DNA of 64,000 nt. It comes from Bacillus horti (GTDB lineage: Bacteria > Bacillota > Bacilli > Caldalkalibacillales > JCM-10596). Both the position numbers and the translations under genes were made by a program. The notes below the pieces were generated by a model, which had not been told where the DNA came from, searched no databases, and worked only from the letters and a program-made list of their open reading frames with translations. Location: assembly GCF_030813115.1 (NCBI RefSeq), contig NZ_JAUSTY010000014.1:59971-123970 (forward strand), given 5' to 3'. This document shows positions 54,735-63,904 of the stretch, piece after piece; the first letter of the stretch is position 1, and every line of letters starts with the position of its first letter.

Positions 54735-55652
54735 GTGTACACGATTAAACAAGCCTCTGACCTATTAGGTATACCGGCAGTTACAATTAGAGCTTGGGAG
54801 ACTAGATATGGGGTGGTATCCCCAGTGCGAACAGAATCAGGATATCGCATGTTCACAGAGGAAAATATCGAGGATTTAAGGTGGCTTAAGTCCCAGATAG
54901 AAGACCAAAGCTTGAATATTAGTCAGGCAGCTAGACTTCTTGAACAAAGAAGAAAGAAGCAAAATGACACCACAGATGTTAGCGAGAGTATAGACGATGA
55001 AGGTGAAGGGGATGGCTTTCAAGTACGTGAAAGAATGGTGGAGCGCTTGTATGAAGCGTTATCCAATTACCGTACGGATCAAGCAAAGACCATTGTAGAG
55101 CTAGGCTTCTCAATGTTTGGTTATGATGCCATGCTTAAAGATGTGATGTTCCCTATTTTAATAAGAGTAGGTGATGATTGGGAAAATGGAAAGGCCACAG
55201 TTTTTCAAGAGCATTATACAACACAATTTTTGGTGCAAAAATGCTTAAGCTTTTTTCACATCTTTCCCACAGACCCTGAATTACCACAGGTTTTAGCCCT
55301 CTGTCCTCCAGGAGAACAGCATCAGGCTGGTTTACTAATGTTTTCACTCTTTCTACGGAAAAAGGGAGTGGATGTGTTATATTTAGGAGCAGATACTCCA
55401 TTTGAAGGTATTGATAAGCTAATAAGGAGTCAGCAGATCCGTTTTGTCTGTATTTCTGTATCCATTTTGAGCTGCTTACCGCAGGGAGAAGCTTTTGTTG
55501 AGGGGTTACTCAAGGAATTTCCGGACATTCAATTTGCTCTCGGAGGAAGTGCATTTGAGCATACATCAGGAAAGTACGGACCCTGGCTCCTTTCCTCTGA
55601 TACGAGGGATTGGCAAAAATGGTTTGATGACATTTATTTAGCAAAAGCCTAG
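54735..55652 (+). CDS. carH: CarH-type B12-dependent photoreceptor repressor
   Basis: 305 residues: MerR winged helix (about 1-70, YTIKQASDLLGIPAVTIRAWETRYG), a four-helix bundle with the CarH light-sensing Wx9EH motif (Trp149...Glu159-His160), and a B12-binding domain with ExHxxG (Glu194, His196, Gly199; His196 is the expected lower cobalt ligand). In known CarH proteins adenosylcobalamin drives a DNA-binding tetramer in the dark, and light breaks it. It precedes the carotenoid operon and both promoters carry 11-bp repeats. GTG 54735 start. Confidence 0.92.
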   Translation: MYTIKQASDLLGIPAVTIRAWETRYGVVSPVRTESGYRMFTEENIEDLRWLKSQIEDQSLNISQAARLLEQRRKKQNDTTDVSESIDDEGEGDGFQVRERMVERLYEALSNYRTDQAKTIVELGFSMFGYDAMLKDVMFPILIRVGDDWENGKATVFQEHYTTQFLVQKCLSFFHIFPTDPELPQVLALCPPGEQHQAGLLMFSLFLRKKGVDVLYLGADTPFEGIDKLIRSQQIRFVCISVSILSCLPQGEAFVEGLLKEFPDIQFALGGSAFEHTSGKYGPWLLSSDTRDWQKWFDDIYLAKA

Positions 55653-55674
55653 ATCTTAGAATCTAGGCTTTTTT
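55645..55674 (+). terminator. Terminator of carH
   Basis: AAGCCTAGAT (55645-55654) pairs with ATCTAGGCTT (55661-55670), then T's. The carH stop codon lies inside the stem. Confidence 0.88.
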
Positions 55675-55752
55675 GTGTGTGGAAAACAGTACAAGCTAAA
55701 CTGAATCTCTTACTCCTTAGAAACTGATGGTTTTGAAAGGTTTAATAATTTC

Positions 55753-55816
55753 TTTACAGGGTAATAAAGGCTATGTATAATTGTTGTATAATGTTTGTAT
55801 AGCTATTATATAAGCT
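55753..55816 (+). promoter_or_regulatory. Carotenoid operon promoter with CarH operator
   Basis: TTTACA (55753-55758), 17 bases, TATAAT (55776-55781). Four 11-bp direct repeats in phase start at 55773, 55784, 55795 and a weaker one at 55806 (TTGTATAATGT-type; the fourth reads TTATATAAGCT). They cover the -10 and downstream region, so binding would block transcription. Confidence 0.78.
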
Positions 55817-55891
55817 TGATTCATGCAATGAGAACCCTTTAAATGAAAACTTTTTGAGATAACAGAAATTAGATAAAAAGGAGCTCCCCTT

Positions 55892-57439
55892 ATGAACAAA
55901 GAAAAAACTGCGATTGTCATTGGTGCGGGTCCTGGCGGTTTAGCAGCAGCTATGCTGTTAGCTGGCAAAGGTTATAAGGTTAATGTTTTTGAGAAGCAAG
56001 CCTATCTAGGGGGGCGTACTTCACAGGTACAGTTAGGGGAGTATCGGTTTGACCGGGGGCCCACTTTTTTAATGGTTCCTCATCTCTTAGAAGAGTTGTT
56101 TTCTTCGGTTGATCGTCGTCTCGATCATTATGTAAAGCTAATAGAGTTAGACCCGCTATATCGCCTGAAATTTGGAGAGCTCGAATTTTCTCCTTCTCGT
56201 CACTCAGCTCAAACTGAAGAGCAAATTGAGCGACTTTTTCCTGGGAATGGGCAGGGATATAGACGTTTTATGCAAGAAGAAGGGAAGAAGTATCAGCGTG
56301 TCATGCCGTTACTTCAACGCCCTTTTTCCAAGCTTCAGGATTACATGGCGAAGGATGTTTTTGCCGCACTGCCTAAATTAAATGCAGTAGGCACTGTCTA
56401 TCAACGCTTAGGCCGGTACTTTACAGATGAGCGTTTAAAATATGCCTTTTCTTTTCAATCCAAATATCTAGGTATGTCCGCTTGGGAATGCCCAGGGACA
56501 TTTACGATTTTATCCTATCTTGAGCATAAGTATGGCTTATTTCACCCGGTTGGTGGTGTCAATCAGATCTGTCAGGCGATGGCTCAAGTAATCGAGGAGT
56601 ATGATGGTCATATTCATCTTGCGACAGGTGTTAAGCAGGTCCTAACCAAAAATAAAAAGGTTGTTGGGATCCAGCTTGAGAATGGTGAACGTTTAGAAGC
56701 TGATCACGTTGTCATCAATGCAGATTTCAGTACGGCCATGAATACGCTGTTTGCTGAAGGAGAACTAAAGAAGTTCAGTCCAGCAAAACTAGCTAAAAAG
56801 AAGTATTCCTGCTCTACCTTTATGCTTTATTTAGGTGTGAACAGGTCTATCCATATGCCTCACCATAACGTATTATTTGCCCAAAACTACGAAAAAAATG
56901 TAAGAGAAATTACGACAACTAAAATTCTTTCAGAGGACGCTTCATTATACGTACACAATCCTAGTGCTCTTGATCCTACTCTCGCGCCAGCTGGAAAAAG
57001 TGCTTTGTATGTACTCCTTCCTGTACCTAATCTGACAGCAGATATTAATTGGCAGGAAAAACAGGAACAGGTTAGAGAAGCAGTCCTAACACGACTTGAA
57101 CAAGAGCCAGAGCTAAGGGGTATAAGCTCCGCAATAGAGGAGCAAGAAATTCTTACCCCGTTAGATTGGCAGGAAAAGCAATTTGTTTATCGAGGTGCTA
57201 CGTTTAACTTGGCTCATTCTCTTGATCAAATGATGACCTTACGTCCCCATAACCGTTTTGAAGAGCTTGATAATTGCTGGTTAGTAGGAGGCGGGACTCA
57301 TCCAGGAAGTGGTCTTCCTACTATTTTTGAGTCGGCCAAGATCAGCACACAATTAATTCTTGAGCAGGACAGATCACAGATTCAGCGCTTTAAAAAGCAA
57401 AAAAATGTGGTGGGGGAGGAGGCCTCGGTATGGAGGTAG
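55892..57439 (+). CDS. Carotenoid desaturase/oxidase-like flavoprotein (CrtI/CrtN family)
   Basis: 515 residues. FAD-binding GxGxxG (VIGAGPGGLAAAMLL) near the N-terminus, the YRFDRGPTFLMVPH motif typical of phytoene/diapophytoene desaturases, and the C-terminal WLVGGGTHPGSGLPTI. First gene of the crt operon; AAGGAG before ATG 55892. Either desaturates the C30/C40 backbone or oxidises an end group; the three paralogues here cannot be told apart by eye. Confidence 0.9.
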   Translation: MNKEKTAIVIGAGPGGLAAAMLLAGKGYKVNVFEKQAYLGGRTSQVQLGEYRFDRGPTFLMVPHLLEELFSSVDRRLDHYVKLIELDPLYRLKFGELEFSPSRHSAQTEEQIERLFPGNGQGYRRFMQEEGKKYQRVMPLLQRPFSKLQDYMAKDVFAALPKLNAVGTVYQRLGRYFTDERLKYAFSFQSKYLGMSAWECPGTFTILSYLEHKYGLFHPVGGVNQICQAMAQVIEEYDGHIHLATGVKQVLTKNKKVVGIQLENGERLEADHVVINADFSTAMNTLFAEGELKKFSPAKLAKKKYSCSTFMLYLGVNRSIHMPHHNVLFAQNYEKNVREITTTKILSEDASLYVHNPSALDPTLAPAGKSALYVLLPVPNLTADINWQEKQEQVREAVLTRLEQEPELRGISSAIEEQEILTPLDWQEKQFVYRGATFNLAHSLDQMMTLRPHNRFEELDNCWLVGGGTHPGSGLPTIFESAKISTQLILEQDRSQIQRFKKQKNVVGEEASVWR

Positions 57440-58959
57440 GAATTGTTGGAGGAGGAGTAGGAGGAATGATTACTGCTCTACTCCTATCTCAAAAGGGTAT
57501 TAAAGCTACGATTTATGAGGCGAGTAGTCAGCTAGGAGGACGCCTTGCTTACCAAGAAGGAAAAGGATATCGCATTGATCAAGGCCCAACCATTGTACTT
57601 TTACCTGATATGATCATAGACATTCTTGAAGAAGCAGGGATTCCTAGATCAGAGCTGTCTCTTCTAGAATGTGAGCCGATGTACCGGATTAATTATACGG
57701 ATGGACAGCATTTTTATAAATGGAGAGATAAACAAAAACAGGTAGAGGAGATTGAACGTGTTTTCCCACAGGAGGGGAAGCATTTTCTGTCATATATGAA
57801 GGACATGGAGAGCATGTTTTCAAGAGGAAAAGAGGCTTTTCTAGATCGTCCCTTTTTACGAAAAAAAGAGTTCTATACATGGAAGAATTTATCCCTTTTA
57901 ACGAAAATGAAAGCCTATAAAAGTGTCCGTGAAATTACAAGAAAGTATTTTAAAGACGAACGACTTATAGATGCTTTCTCCTTACAAACTCTGTACATCG
58001 GTGGGGCCCCCTTTCAATCGCCAGGTCTTTATACACTTCTCCCTTATGCGGAGCATGCCTATGGTGTTTGGTATCTCAAAGGAGGCTATGCAGGGCTTTC
58101 CATGAGGCTGCAGGAAGAACTATTAAAAAGAGGAGTTAAGCTTCATTTAAATACTAGGATTGATGGATTTGAGCTCACGGGTGCTCAATGCGCTGGTGTG
58201 AAGGTTGGGGATCAGATATTTAGACATGACGCGGTGGTGTATAATGGTGACTTTCCACACCTAGGTGGCTTACTTGAGCAAAGTACGACAGATGTACCTA
58301 GCCGGGATGATTTGAGATCCATGAATAAATCCCATGAAAGCCCTAGCAGTCGTTTAATGAAAAGAAAGTCCTTTAAAAAGAACTATACTTCCTCCTCAGG
58401 ATGTGTACTGATCTATTTAGGAGTCAAAAAACGATGGGTTGATGCAGATGTGCACCAATTTTTCTTGCCAGAGTCTTTGCAAGCAGGGCTTCAGCACATA
58501 TTTTTAGAACAACGCCTTCCTGAGCATCCATCCTTCTATGTCTTTAATCCTGTTAAGCTCGATCCAGATGCCGCACCAGAAGGTGAAAGTGTTCTATATA
58601 TCCTTGTTCCTGTACCCACCAAAGGAAAGGTGGATTTTCAGCAGGAAACATCAGCGTTAGTTGATAGAGTTATTGACGAAGCAGAGGAGCGAGGCTTTGC
58701 TGGACTAAGAGAGGCTATTAGCTGGATGGACATTCGTACTCCAGCGGATGCTGAGAAAGAAGGTCTGTACTTAGGTGGAAGCTTTGGCATTGCCCCTATC
58801 TTATCCCAGTCTGGTCCATTCCGTCCCCAGATTGTGCCTTACCCAATAAAAAATCTTTATGCTGTTGGAGCGTCTATCCACCCAGGCGGAGGAATTCCTA
58901 TTGTCATGCAGGGGGCACGTTTGTTAGCACAGCAAATGGTAAAGGAGATGATCGTATGA
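57430..58959 (+). CDS. Carotenoid desaturase/oxidase-like flavoprotein (CrtN/CrtP family)
   Basis: 509 residues. VGIVGGGVGGMITALLL, YRIDQGPTIVLLPD, and C-terminal YAVGASIHPGGGIPIVMQGA, as in CrtN/CrtP desaturases and oxidases. It overlaps the previous gene by 10 bases (start inside the upstream stop region), so is translationally coupled. Possibly the oxidase of the pathway, given divergence from its neighbours. Confidence 0.88.
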   Translation: MEVGIVGGGVGGMITALLLSQKGIKATIYEASSQLGGRLAYQEGKGYRIDQGPTIVLLPDMIIDILEEAGIPRSELSLLECEPMYRINYTDGQHFYKWRDKQKQVEEIERVFPQEGKHFLSYMKDMESMFSRGKEAFLDRPFLRKKEFYTWKNLSLLTKMKAYKSVREITRKYFKDERLIDAFSLQTLYIGGAPFQSPGLYTLLPYAEHAYGVWYLKGGYAGLSMRLQEELLKRGVKLHLNTRIDGFELTGAQCAGVKVGDQIFRHDAVVYNGDFPHLGGLLEQSTTDVPSRDDLRSMNKSHESPSSRLMKRKSFKKNYTSSSGCVLIYLGVKKRWVDADVHQFFLPESLQAGLQHIFLEQRLPEHPSFYVFNPVKLDPDAAPEGESVLYILVPVPTKGKVDFQQETSALVDRVIDEAEERGFAGLREAISWMDIRTPADAEKEGLYLGGSFGIAPILSQSGPFRPQIVPYPIKNLYAVGASIHPGGGIPIVMQGARLLAQQMVKEMIV

Positions 58960-59828
58960 AGTTGCCAGTCTATTTACAAAGCTGTGAGAGAATGATCCGA
59001 AAGGGTTCAACAAGCTTCCACAAAGCGTTTGCCTTTCTACCTAGTCCAAAAAAGGAAGCTGTTCATGTCATCTATGCATTCTGCCGCCTCATTGATGATT
59101 CCGTGGATGAGCCTGAGAAAAGCCCTTTTACGATCGATGAATTAGAGAATGGCTTAAGGCAGCTTGATCAAGCACAAGGACATTTTATTTGGCCAGCTCT
59201 ACGCTGGTTGTTTGATACATTTCCTGTCTCTAAAACGCCTTTTTATCGCCAAATGGAGGGTCAGCGCAGAGATCTTATACTGACTCATTATGAGACGATG
59301 GAACAATTGGACGAATATTGTTACCTTGTAGCGGGTACTGTTGGGGAGATGCTGATGCCTGTTCTTCACGATCAACCCAATCAGCAAATTATTGAATCAG
59401 GAGTAAGCTTAGGTAAAGCTATGCAAATTGTGAACATTATAAGAGACGTAGGTGAGGATCTTGAGCGCGGGCGCCGATATCTCCCTTTGAATCTACTCAG
59501 GTCCTTTGGCTATACGGAGGATATGCTAGAGCAGAAAATGGTTAATCACAACCTAGTGCAGGTTATTCAATATTTAGAGGTGTTAGCTAGACAGAGCTTT
59601 GAGGAAGGCTTGAAGGATTTAGATGCTTATCCGGCTTCAAGCGCATTTTCTGTTGAGCTTGCAGCGCGATTCTACGAAGCGATTTTACTATCTGTAGAGC
59701 GCAATCAGTATGATGTGTTCACTAAGCGAGCTTATGTGAATCAAGCACAGAAGGTCAAGATTTATCATTCGGTGAAGAAGCACCATGAGCATGCAATGAA
59801 AAATGAGGAAAGTAGTGCGGTATCATAA
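58956..59828 (+). CDS. crtM: Phytoene/diapophytoene synthase (CrtM/CrtB)
   Basis: 290 residues, trans-isoprenyl head-to-head synthase. Asp-rich motifs bind prenyl diphosphate Mg2+: DDSVDE (first) and NIIRDVGEDLERGRRYLP (second). Overlaps the previous gene by 4 bases (ATGA). Joins two C15 or C20 diphosphates to make the carotenoid backbone; C30 (CrtM) is likely in Bacillales, C40 not excluded. Confidence 0.88.
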   Translation: MKLPVYLQSCERMIRKGSTSFHKAFAFLPSPKKEAVHVIYAFCRLIDDSVDEPEKSPFTIDELENGLRQLDQAQGHFIWPALRWLFDTFPVSKTPFYRQMEGQRRDLILTHYETMEQLDEYCYLVAGTVGEMLMPVLHDQPNQQIIESGVSLGKAMQIVNIIRDVGEDLERGRRYLPLNLLRSFGYTEDMLEQKMVNHNLVQVIQYLEVLARQSFEEGLKDLDAYPASSAFSVELAARFYEAILLSVERNQYDVFTKRAYVNQAQKVKIYHSVKKHHEHAMKNEESSAVS

Positions 59829-60553
59829 TGCTAAAAATCATCTTCTACTTTTGGTATGTAGTTGGTTTGATCTTAATGCTAACAATTGGTGTTCCAGATA
59901 TATTAAGCTTCTCCAATGGCTTGTTTCTTGTCTTTTTTGCCTTATATGCTCTTACTATTGAACAGAAGCTGGGAGAGAAAAAAGCAATCATTTGGACTCG
60001 GGCAGCTCTCATCGGAGTACTGACTTTTACCATAGAATGGATTGGTGTACGTACTGGCTTTCCGTTTGGTGAGTACAACTACTCGAATACATTAGGATTT
60101 TTACTAGATGGTGTACCGATTACTATAGCAACGGCCTGGGTTGGGGTACTTGTCAGTGCAGTCGTTATCTCAGAATATCAATCAAGATGGGTCAGAGCTA
60201 TTTTTGTGGGCTTGTGGGCTTTATTCTTAGATTTAGTTCTAGATCCTGTCGCCTTTGCTAAAGAGTTTTGGATGTGGGAGCATGAAGGAGGATTCTATTA
60301 CGGAATTCCATTAGATAACTTTATCATCTGGTTTATTCTACCTGCTCTACTTTCTTTTGTGTTCCCGCTACGTAGCATATCCTATAGCATTCGTAAGGAA
60401 ATGATGCGTCTCTATCAAATGATGCTCCTTTTCTTTGGTATTTTAGGAATTGGTCAAGGAATGGTCATTCCTTTAGTTATAGCTATAGTTGGAGTCATTT
60501 TAGCTGAAGGAGTGCTGCGTCGTGATCAAAGCAGACAAAAGCAAATGGTTTAA
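59828..60553 (+). CDS. CruF-like carotenoid biosynthesis membrane protein
   Basis: 241 residues, about seven hydrophobic segments, PF04240-type: FTIEWIGVRTGFPFGEYNYSNTLG and LDLVLDPVAFAKEFWMWEHEGGFYYGIPLDNFI match the bisanhydrobacterioruberin/CruF C-1',2'-hydratase family. Would hydrate carotenoid end groups. Starts on the last base of the crtM stop (TAATG). Confidence 0.82.
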   Translation: MLKIIFYFWYVVGLILMLTIGVPDILSFSNGLFLVFFALYALTIEQKLGEKKAIIWTRAALIGVLTFTIEWIGVRTGFPFGEYNYSNTLGFLLDGVPITIATAWVGVLVSAVVISEYQSRWVRAIFVGLWALFLDLVLDPVAFAKEFWMWEHEGGFYYGIPLDNFIIWFILPALLSFVFPLRSISYSIRKEMMRLYQMMLLFFGILGIGQGMVIPLVIAIVGVILAEGVLRRDQSRQKQMV

Positions 60554-61280
60554 CTTTATCTTTTATCGCTATAATCTTTATTATTTATTAAGGCGGAACT
60601 TTCATTCTATACGAGTAAGGGGAGAGGTTGATCTTGAACACAAAGATCAGCCTGTTCTGTATGTCATGAATCACTGCTCTTGGTGGGATGGATTGATAAT
60701 CTATCATGTGACACAATCCCTTTCGACCTTACAGCATTATATGATGATGGATGAGAAGCAAATGAACCATTATGGATTTTTTAAAAGAATTGGTACATTC
60801 TCAATAGATAAATCAAGTGGAAAGGGCATAATAGAATCTCTACAATATGCTGTAGATTTACTTCATGAGGAGAATCAGTATGGTAATGGCATATGGATTT
60901 TTCCTCAGGGGGAAATCTATCATTTGGAGGATCGACCTTTACGTTTTTATAATGGTGTAGGCTATGTATTAGAGCGTAGCCCACACGTTCAGGTTGTGCC
61001 TGTAACCATTTACTATTCACTGGCTCATCACCAAAAAACTGAGGTAACCCTAAGTTTTGGTCAGCCTATACAGGAGGAGTGGTCAAAGCTTGGGAAAAAA
61101 AGATCATCTATTCGATTAGAAAATATTGTGGAGAGACAATTAAATGAACATCGCCGGTGGGTTATTCATTCCATTAAAGAGGAATTATCTCTGTTTAGAC
61201 CAGTCATAAGGGAAGGAACGTCAATCCACCAGACCTTTGATCGGTTTAGGGGTAGGAATATTGATCCACCAAACGTTTAA
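60522..61280 (+). CDS. PlsC-type acyltransferase in the carotenoid operon
   Basis: 252 residues. HX4D motif NHCSWWDG, FPQGE (EGT-like), and a lyso-PA acyltransferase fold. GTG 60522 has AAGGAG 9 bases upstream and overlaps the CruF-like gene by 32 bases. In related bacteria, acyltransferases in crt operons acylate glycosyl-carotenoids (as CrtO in staphyloxanthin), a reasonable role here. Confidence 0.8.
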   Translation: MIKADKSKWFNFIFYRYNLYYLLRRNFHSIRVRGEVDLEHKDQPVLYVMNHCSWWDGLIIYHVTQSLSTLQHYMMMDEKQMNHYGFFKRIGTFSIDKSSGKGIIESLQYAVDLLHEENQYGNGIWIFPQGEIYHLEDRPLRFYNGVGYVLERSPHVQVVPVTIYYSLAHHQKTEVTLSFGQPIQEEWSKLGKKRSSIRLENIVERQLNEHRRWVIHSIKEELSLFRPVIREGTSIHQTFDRFRGRNIDPPNV

Positions 61281-61337
61281 GTTCAGTAAGCAAAATTTAA
61301 ATAAGCGTTTAAATCGCTTAAGGAGGGGAGCTAGCAA

Positions 61338-62813
61338 ATGAAAAAAGTAGTTGTGATAGGGGCAGGCCTAGGTGGATTGTCATGTGCGGTTAAGCTAGCT
61401 CATGCTGGATATCAGGTAACGATATTAGAGCAGCAAAAGGAGGTAGGGGGCAAGCTTCAGCGTGTAAAGCTAGGGGATTATAGCTTTGACCGTGGTCCGA
61501 GCACCATTACTATGCCTCATGCTTTCAAGAATGTATTTGAAGCTGTTGGGAGACATATGGAGGATTATGTAAGCTTTTATAAGCTCAACCCTGCTACACG
61601 CAATCGTTTCTATGATGGGATAACTGTAGACCTTACCTCTGATGTGGCTCACATGGAAGAGCAGCTTGCCCAATACTCCCCTGAAGATGCAAGGCAGTAT
61701 AAGGTGTTTATGCGGGAATCGCAAGCGCTGTATGAACAGGCAGAACGTCATTTTATGTCTAAGCTTCTGTTGAACTGGAAGGATAAAGCTAGCCTTTCTA
61801 TGCTCCAAGCCTTACTCCGGATTCGTCCATGGCTACCTTTACATAAACTCCTTCAAAGGTATTTTTGTCATCCTCATACCTTGGCGATGTTTGGACGTTA
61901 CGCCACTTATGTTGGCTCGTCCCCGTATACCTCACCTTCTATCTTTGCGATGCTTGCGCATGTGGAAGCCTCTATTGGAATTTATGGTGTTAAGGGGGGC
62001 ACATACAGCATTGTTAAAGCCTTTTCAAAATTAGCTCAAGAGCTCGGGACTGAAATCAAAACCTCAACCTCTGTGAAACAAATTGTAGTCAAAGAGGGTA
62101 AAGCAGTAGGAGTAGAGACAAATGAGGGAGGTTTTTTGGCAGCCGATTTGGTCGTAGCTAACGGAGATGTGTTAGCGGTCAATCAGTATTTGCTTCAGGA
62201 AAAGGACCGTCCCTCAATGACAAATAACAAAATTAATAAATACGAGCCTTCCCTATCTGGATTTGTCACTCTTTTAGGAGTAAAGCAACAATACGATGCT
62301 CTCTTACACCATACTGTCTTTTTTCCTGAACAATATGGAACAGAATTTAGAGATATTTTTGAACGCAAAGTGGCTCCCCTTCATCCAGCTATCTATATAT
62401 GCTATTCTGGCTATAGTGAAGCTAGCCTTGCACCAATAGATGGAAGTAATCTATTTGTATTAGTAAACACACCGTATACAACAGATGACTGGGATTGGGA
62501 AGTGCAGAAGAAATCATACTCAAAGCATATCCTTGAGAATCTAAAGCATTACGGGATAGATATGGCTGAAAGAGCAATAGAGCAACGTGCATGGTATTCT
62601 CCTAATGAGCTTAGACAGGATACGTCGGCACACAGAGGGGCTATCTATGGTATATCCTCAAATTCAGTAAAGCAGACGTTTTTCCGACCTTCAAATCGAT
62701 CCAATCTTGAAAATGTATGGTTCGTAGGAGGGACAACCCATCCTGGGGGTGGTACTCCTATGGTCACTTTATCAGGTCAATTAGTTGCCGAAAAAATTAT
62801 GAAACAAGCTTAG
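61338..62813 (+). CDS. Carotenoid desaturase-like flavoprotein (CrtN family), third copy
   Basis: 491 residues. VVIGAGLGGLSCAVKLA, YSFDRGPSTITMPHAF, and VWFVGGTTHPGGGTPMVTLSG at the C-terminus. AAGGAGGGG before ATG 61338. Last gene before a terminator; the three paralogues likely divide desaturation and terminal oxidation. Confidence 0.9.
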   Translation: MKKVVVIGAGLGGLSCAVKLAHAGYQVTILEQQKEVGGKLQRVKLGDYSFDRGPSTITMPHAFKNVFEAVGRHMEDYVSFYKLNPATRNRFYDGITVDLTSDVAHMEEQLAQYSPEDARQYKVFMRESQALYEQAERHFMSKLLLNWKDKASLSMLQALLRIRPWLPLHKLLQRYFCHPHTLAMFGRYATYVGSSPYTSPSIFAMLAHVEASIGIYGVKGGTYSIVKAFSKLAQELGTEIKTSTSVKQIVVKEGKAVGVETNEGGFLAADLVVANGDVLAVNQYLLQEKDRPSMTNNKINKYEPSLSGFVTLLGVKQQYDALLHHTVFFPEQYGTEFRDIFERKVAPLHPAIYICYSGYSEASLAPIDGSNLFVLVNTPYTTDDWDWEVQKKSYSKHILENLKHYGIDMAERAIEQRAWYSPNELRQDTSAHRGAIYGISSNSVKQTFFRPSNRSNLENVWFVGGTTHPGGGTPMVTLSGQLVAEKIMKQA

Positions 62814-62823
62814 TGCGTGTAAG

Positions 62824-62852
62824 ACTCCTTATTATGATATGAGGAGTTTTTG
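62824..62852 (+). terminator. Terminator of the carotenoid operon
   Basis: ACTCCT (62824-62829) pairs with AGGAGT (62842-62847), followed by T's. Confidence 0.8.
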
Positions 62853-63012
62853 TTTTTAACAGTGAATGTAGCCTTGAATCATGGAGAGCGTAAGGGTACA
62901 ATGAAATTTGTCTGAGAGGGTAGGCCAAGAAAAGATGATTTATCGTAGCAAATAATAGTTTGAAATGATTTATATAGTAAGAATGTGATAGAAGCTTAGG
63001 GGTGTATGATAG

Positions 63013-63585
63013 ATGAAGAAAAATGGAATGTTCTTAATCATTGCACTAGTGATTATTGGAGTCGCTGGTTTAGCTATGGTAGAGGGCTATATTAAACCCA
63101 ATATTGAGTCACAGGATCAAACGTATCAATTGGAGCAGGACAATCCAATGACACATGATTTTGAAGGGCTGTTAACCTTTAAAAGTCCATATATGGGGGA
63201 TGCTTCAAACCTTATCAATTTGAATTATCGTTTGCCGATCATAAGTGAAAGAACGCATAAGCTCGATACGGATAATTTTTCGGCTAAAATTATATTCGAA
63301 GAAGAAAGCCGTTCATTTGATGCAGAATGGTTTAAACGTGTTCTGATCTACAATTCCACAGCCAACTTCGTACTCATAGATAATTTGCAGGAGCTTCAAT
63401 TTAGCTTTGCTGATCTCACTTATACGGTTGAAAGAGAAGCCGTTGAGGGGTGGTATGGCGATGTAAATCTAAGCACTTTTCAGGATCTAGAGCAGTGGGA
63501 GATCCATGTTAGGAGCAAGCTTAATGATCAAGAGCTGGTAGATGAATTTGTGGAAAAAGTTATAGGTCCTGTTGATGCTTCATAA
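63013..63585 (+). CDS. DUF4825-like membrane-anchored protein
   Basis: 190 residues. One N-terminal membrane helix (about 6-24), then an extracellular domain with SPYMGDASNLINLNYRLPI, resembling the PYVGD-type start of DUF4825 proteins. Function unknown. ATG 63013 has a weak GGGGTG site. Monocistronic by its position. Confidence 0.7.
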   Translation: MKKNGMFLIIALVIIGVAGLAMVEGYIKPNIESQDQTYQLEQDNPMTHDFEGLLTFKSPYMGDASNLINLNYRLPIISERTHKLDTDNFSAKIIFEEESRSFDAEWFKRVLIYNSTANFVLIDNLQELQFSFADLTYTVEREAVEGWYGDVNLSTFQDLEQWEIHVRSKLNDQELVDEFVEKVIGPVDAS

Positions 63586-63638
63586 GCCCTTTATACTAGC
63601 TAGGTGAAAGTTTTGCGGAAAATTTAATGAAGAAAATG

Positions 63639-63667
63639 TTGAAAAAATGAGAAAATAGTCATATAAT
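63639..63667 (+). promoter_or_regulatory. Promoter of the riboswitch transcript
   Basis: TTGAAA (63639-63644), 17 bases, TATAAT (63662-63667). A 5' hairpin (63676-63709: TTCTACAA with TTGTAGAG, inner AACCA with TGGTT) follows before the aptamer. Confidence 0.75.
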
Positions 63668-63741
63668 CGACATAGTTCTACAAAACCAGTAAGTGGTTAC
63701 ATTGTAGAGCTTAAGTACTAGACTTTCATATTGATATCTAA

Positions 63742-63832
63742 GAAAAAGGCAAAGCTATCGAAAGATGGTGACGCAAAGCTATGGGTCTAAGGTCGCAGAA
63801 TGTGACTATGATTGCCAGGTTACCTTACGTGC
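63742..63832 (+). ncRNA. Class I cyclic-di-GMP (GEMM-I) riboswitch aptamer
   Basis: The core matches GEMM-I (for example V. cholerae Vc2): AGGCAAAGC, TCGAAAGA, GACGCAAAGC, GGTCTAA and CCAGGTTACC occur in order with normal spacing. The GAAA-type tetraloop and its receptor strand and the conserved G and C that bind the ligand are present. The gene it controls is beyond the window or interrupted by the intron that follows. Confidence 0.9.
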
Positions 63833-63869
63833 TTCTTTGTGTTGACTTCATTGTGTATGGTTAGGAAAC

Positions 63870-63899
63870 CCTAGCGCTTTTTTGCGTTAGGTTTTTTTT
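63870..63899 (+). terminator. Terminator downstream of the riboswitch (probable expression platform)
   Basis: CCTAGCGC (63870-63877) pairs with GCGTTAGG (63884-63891), one G-U pair, T-run to 63899. A competing hairpin (63860-63865 with 63870-63875) uses the same left arm and could act as antiterminator. Confidence 0.8.
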
Positions 63900-63904
63900 G
63901 CATT

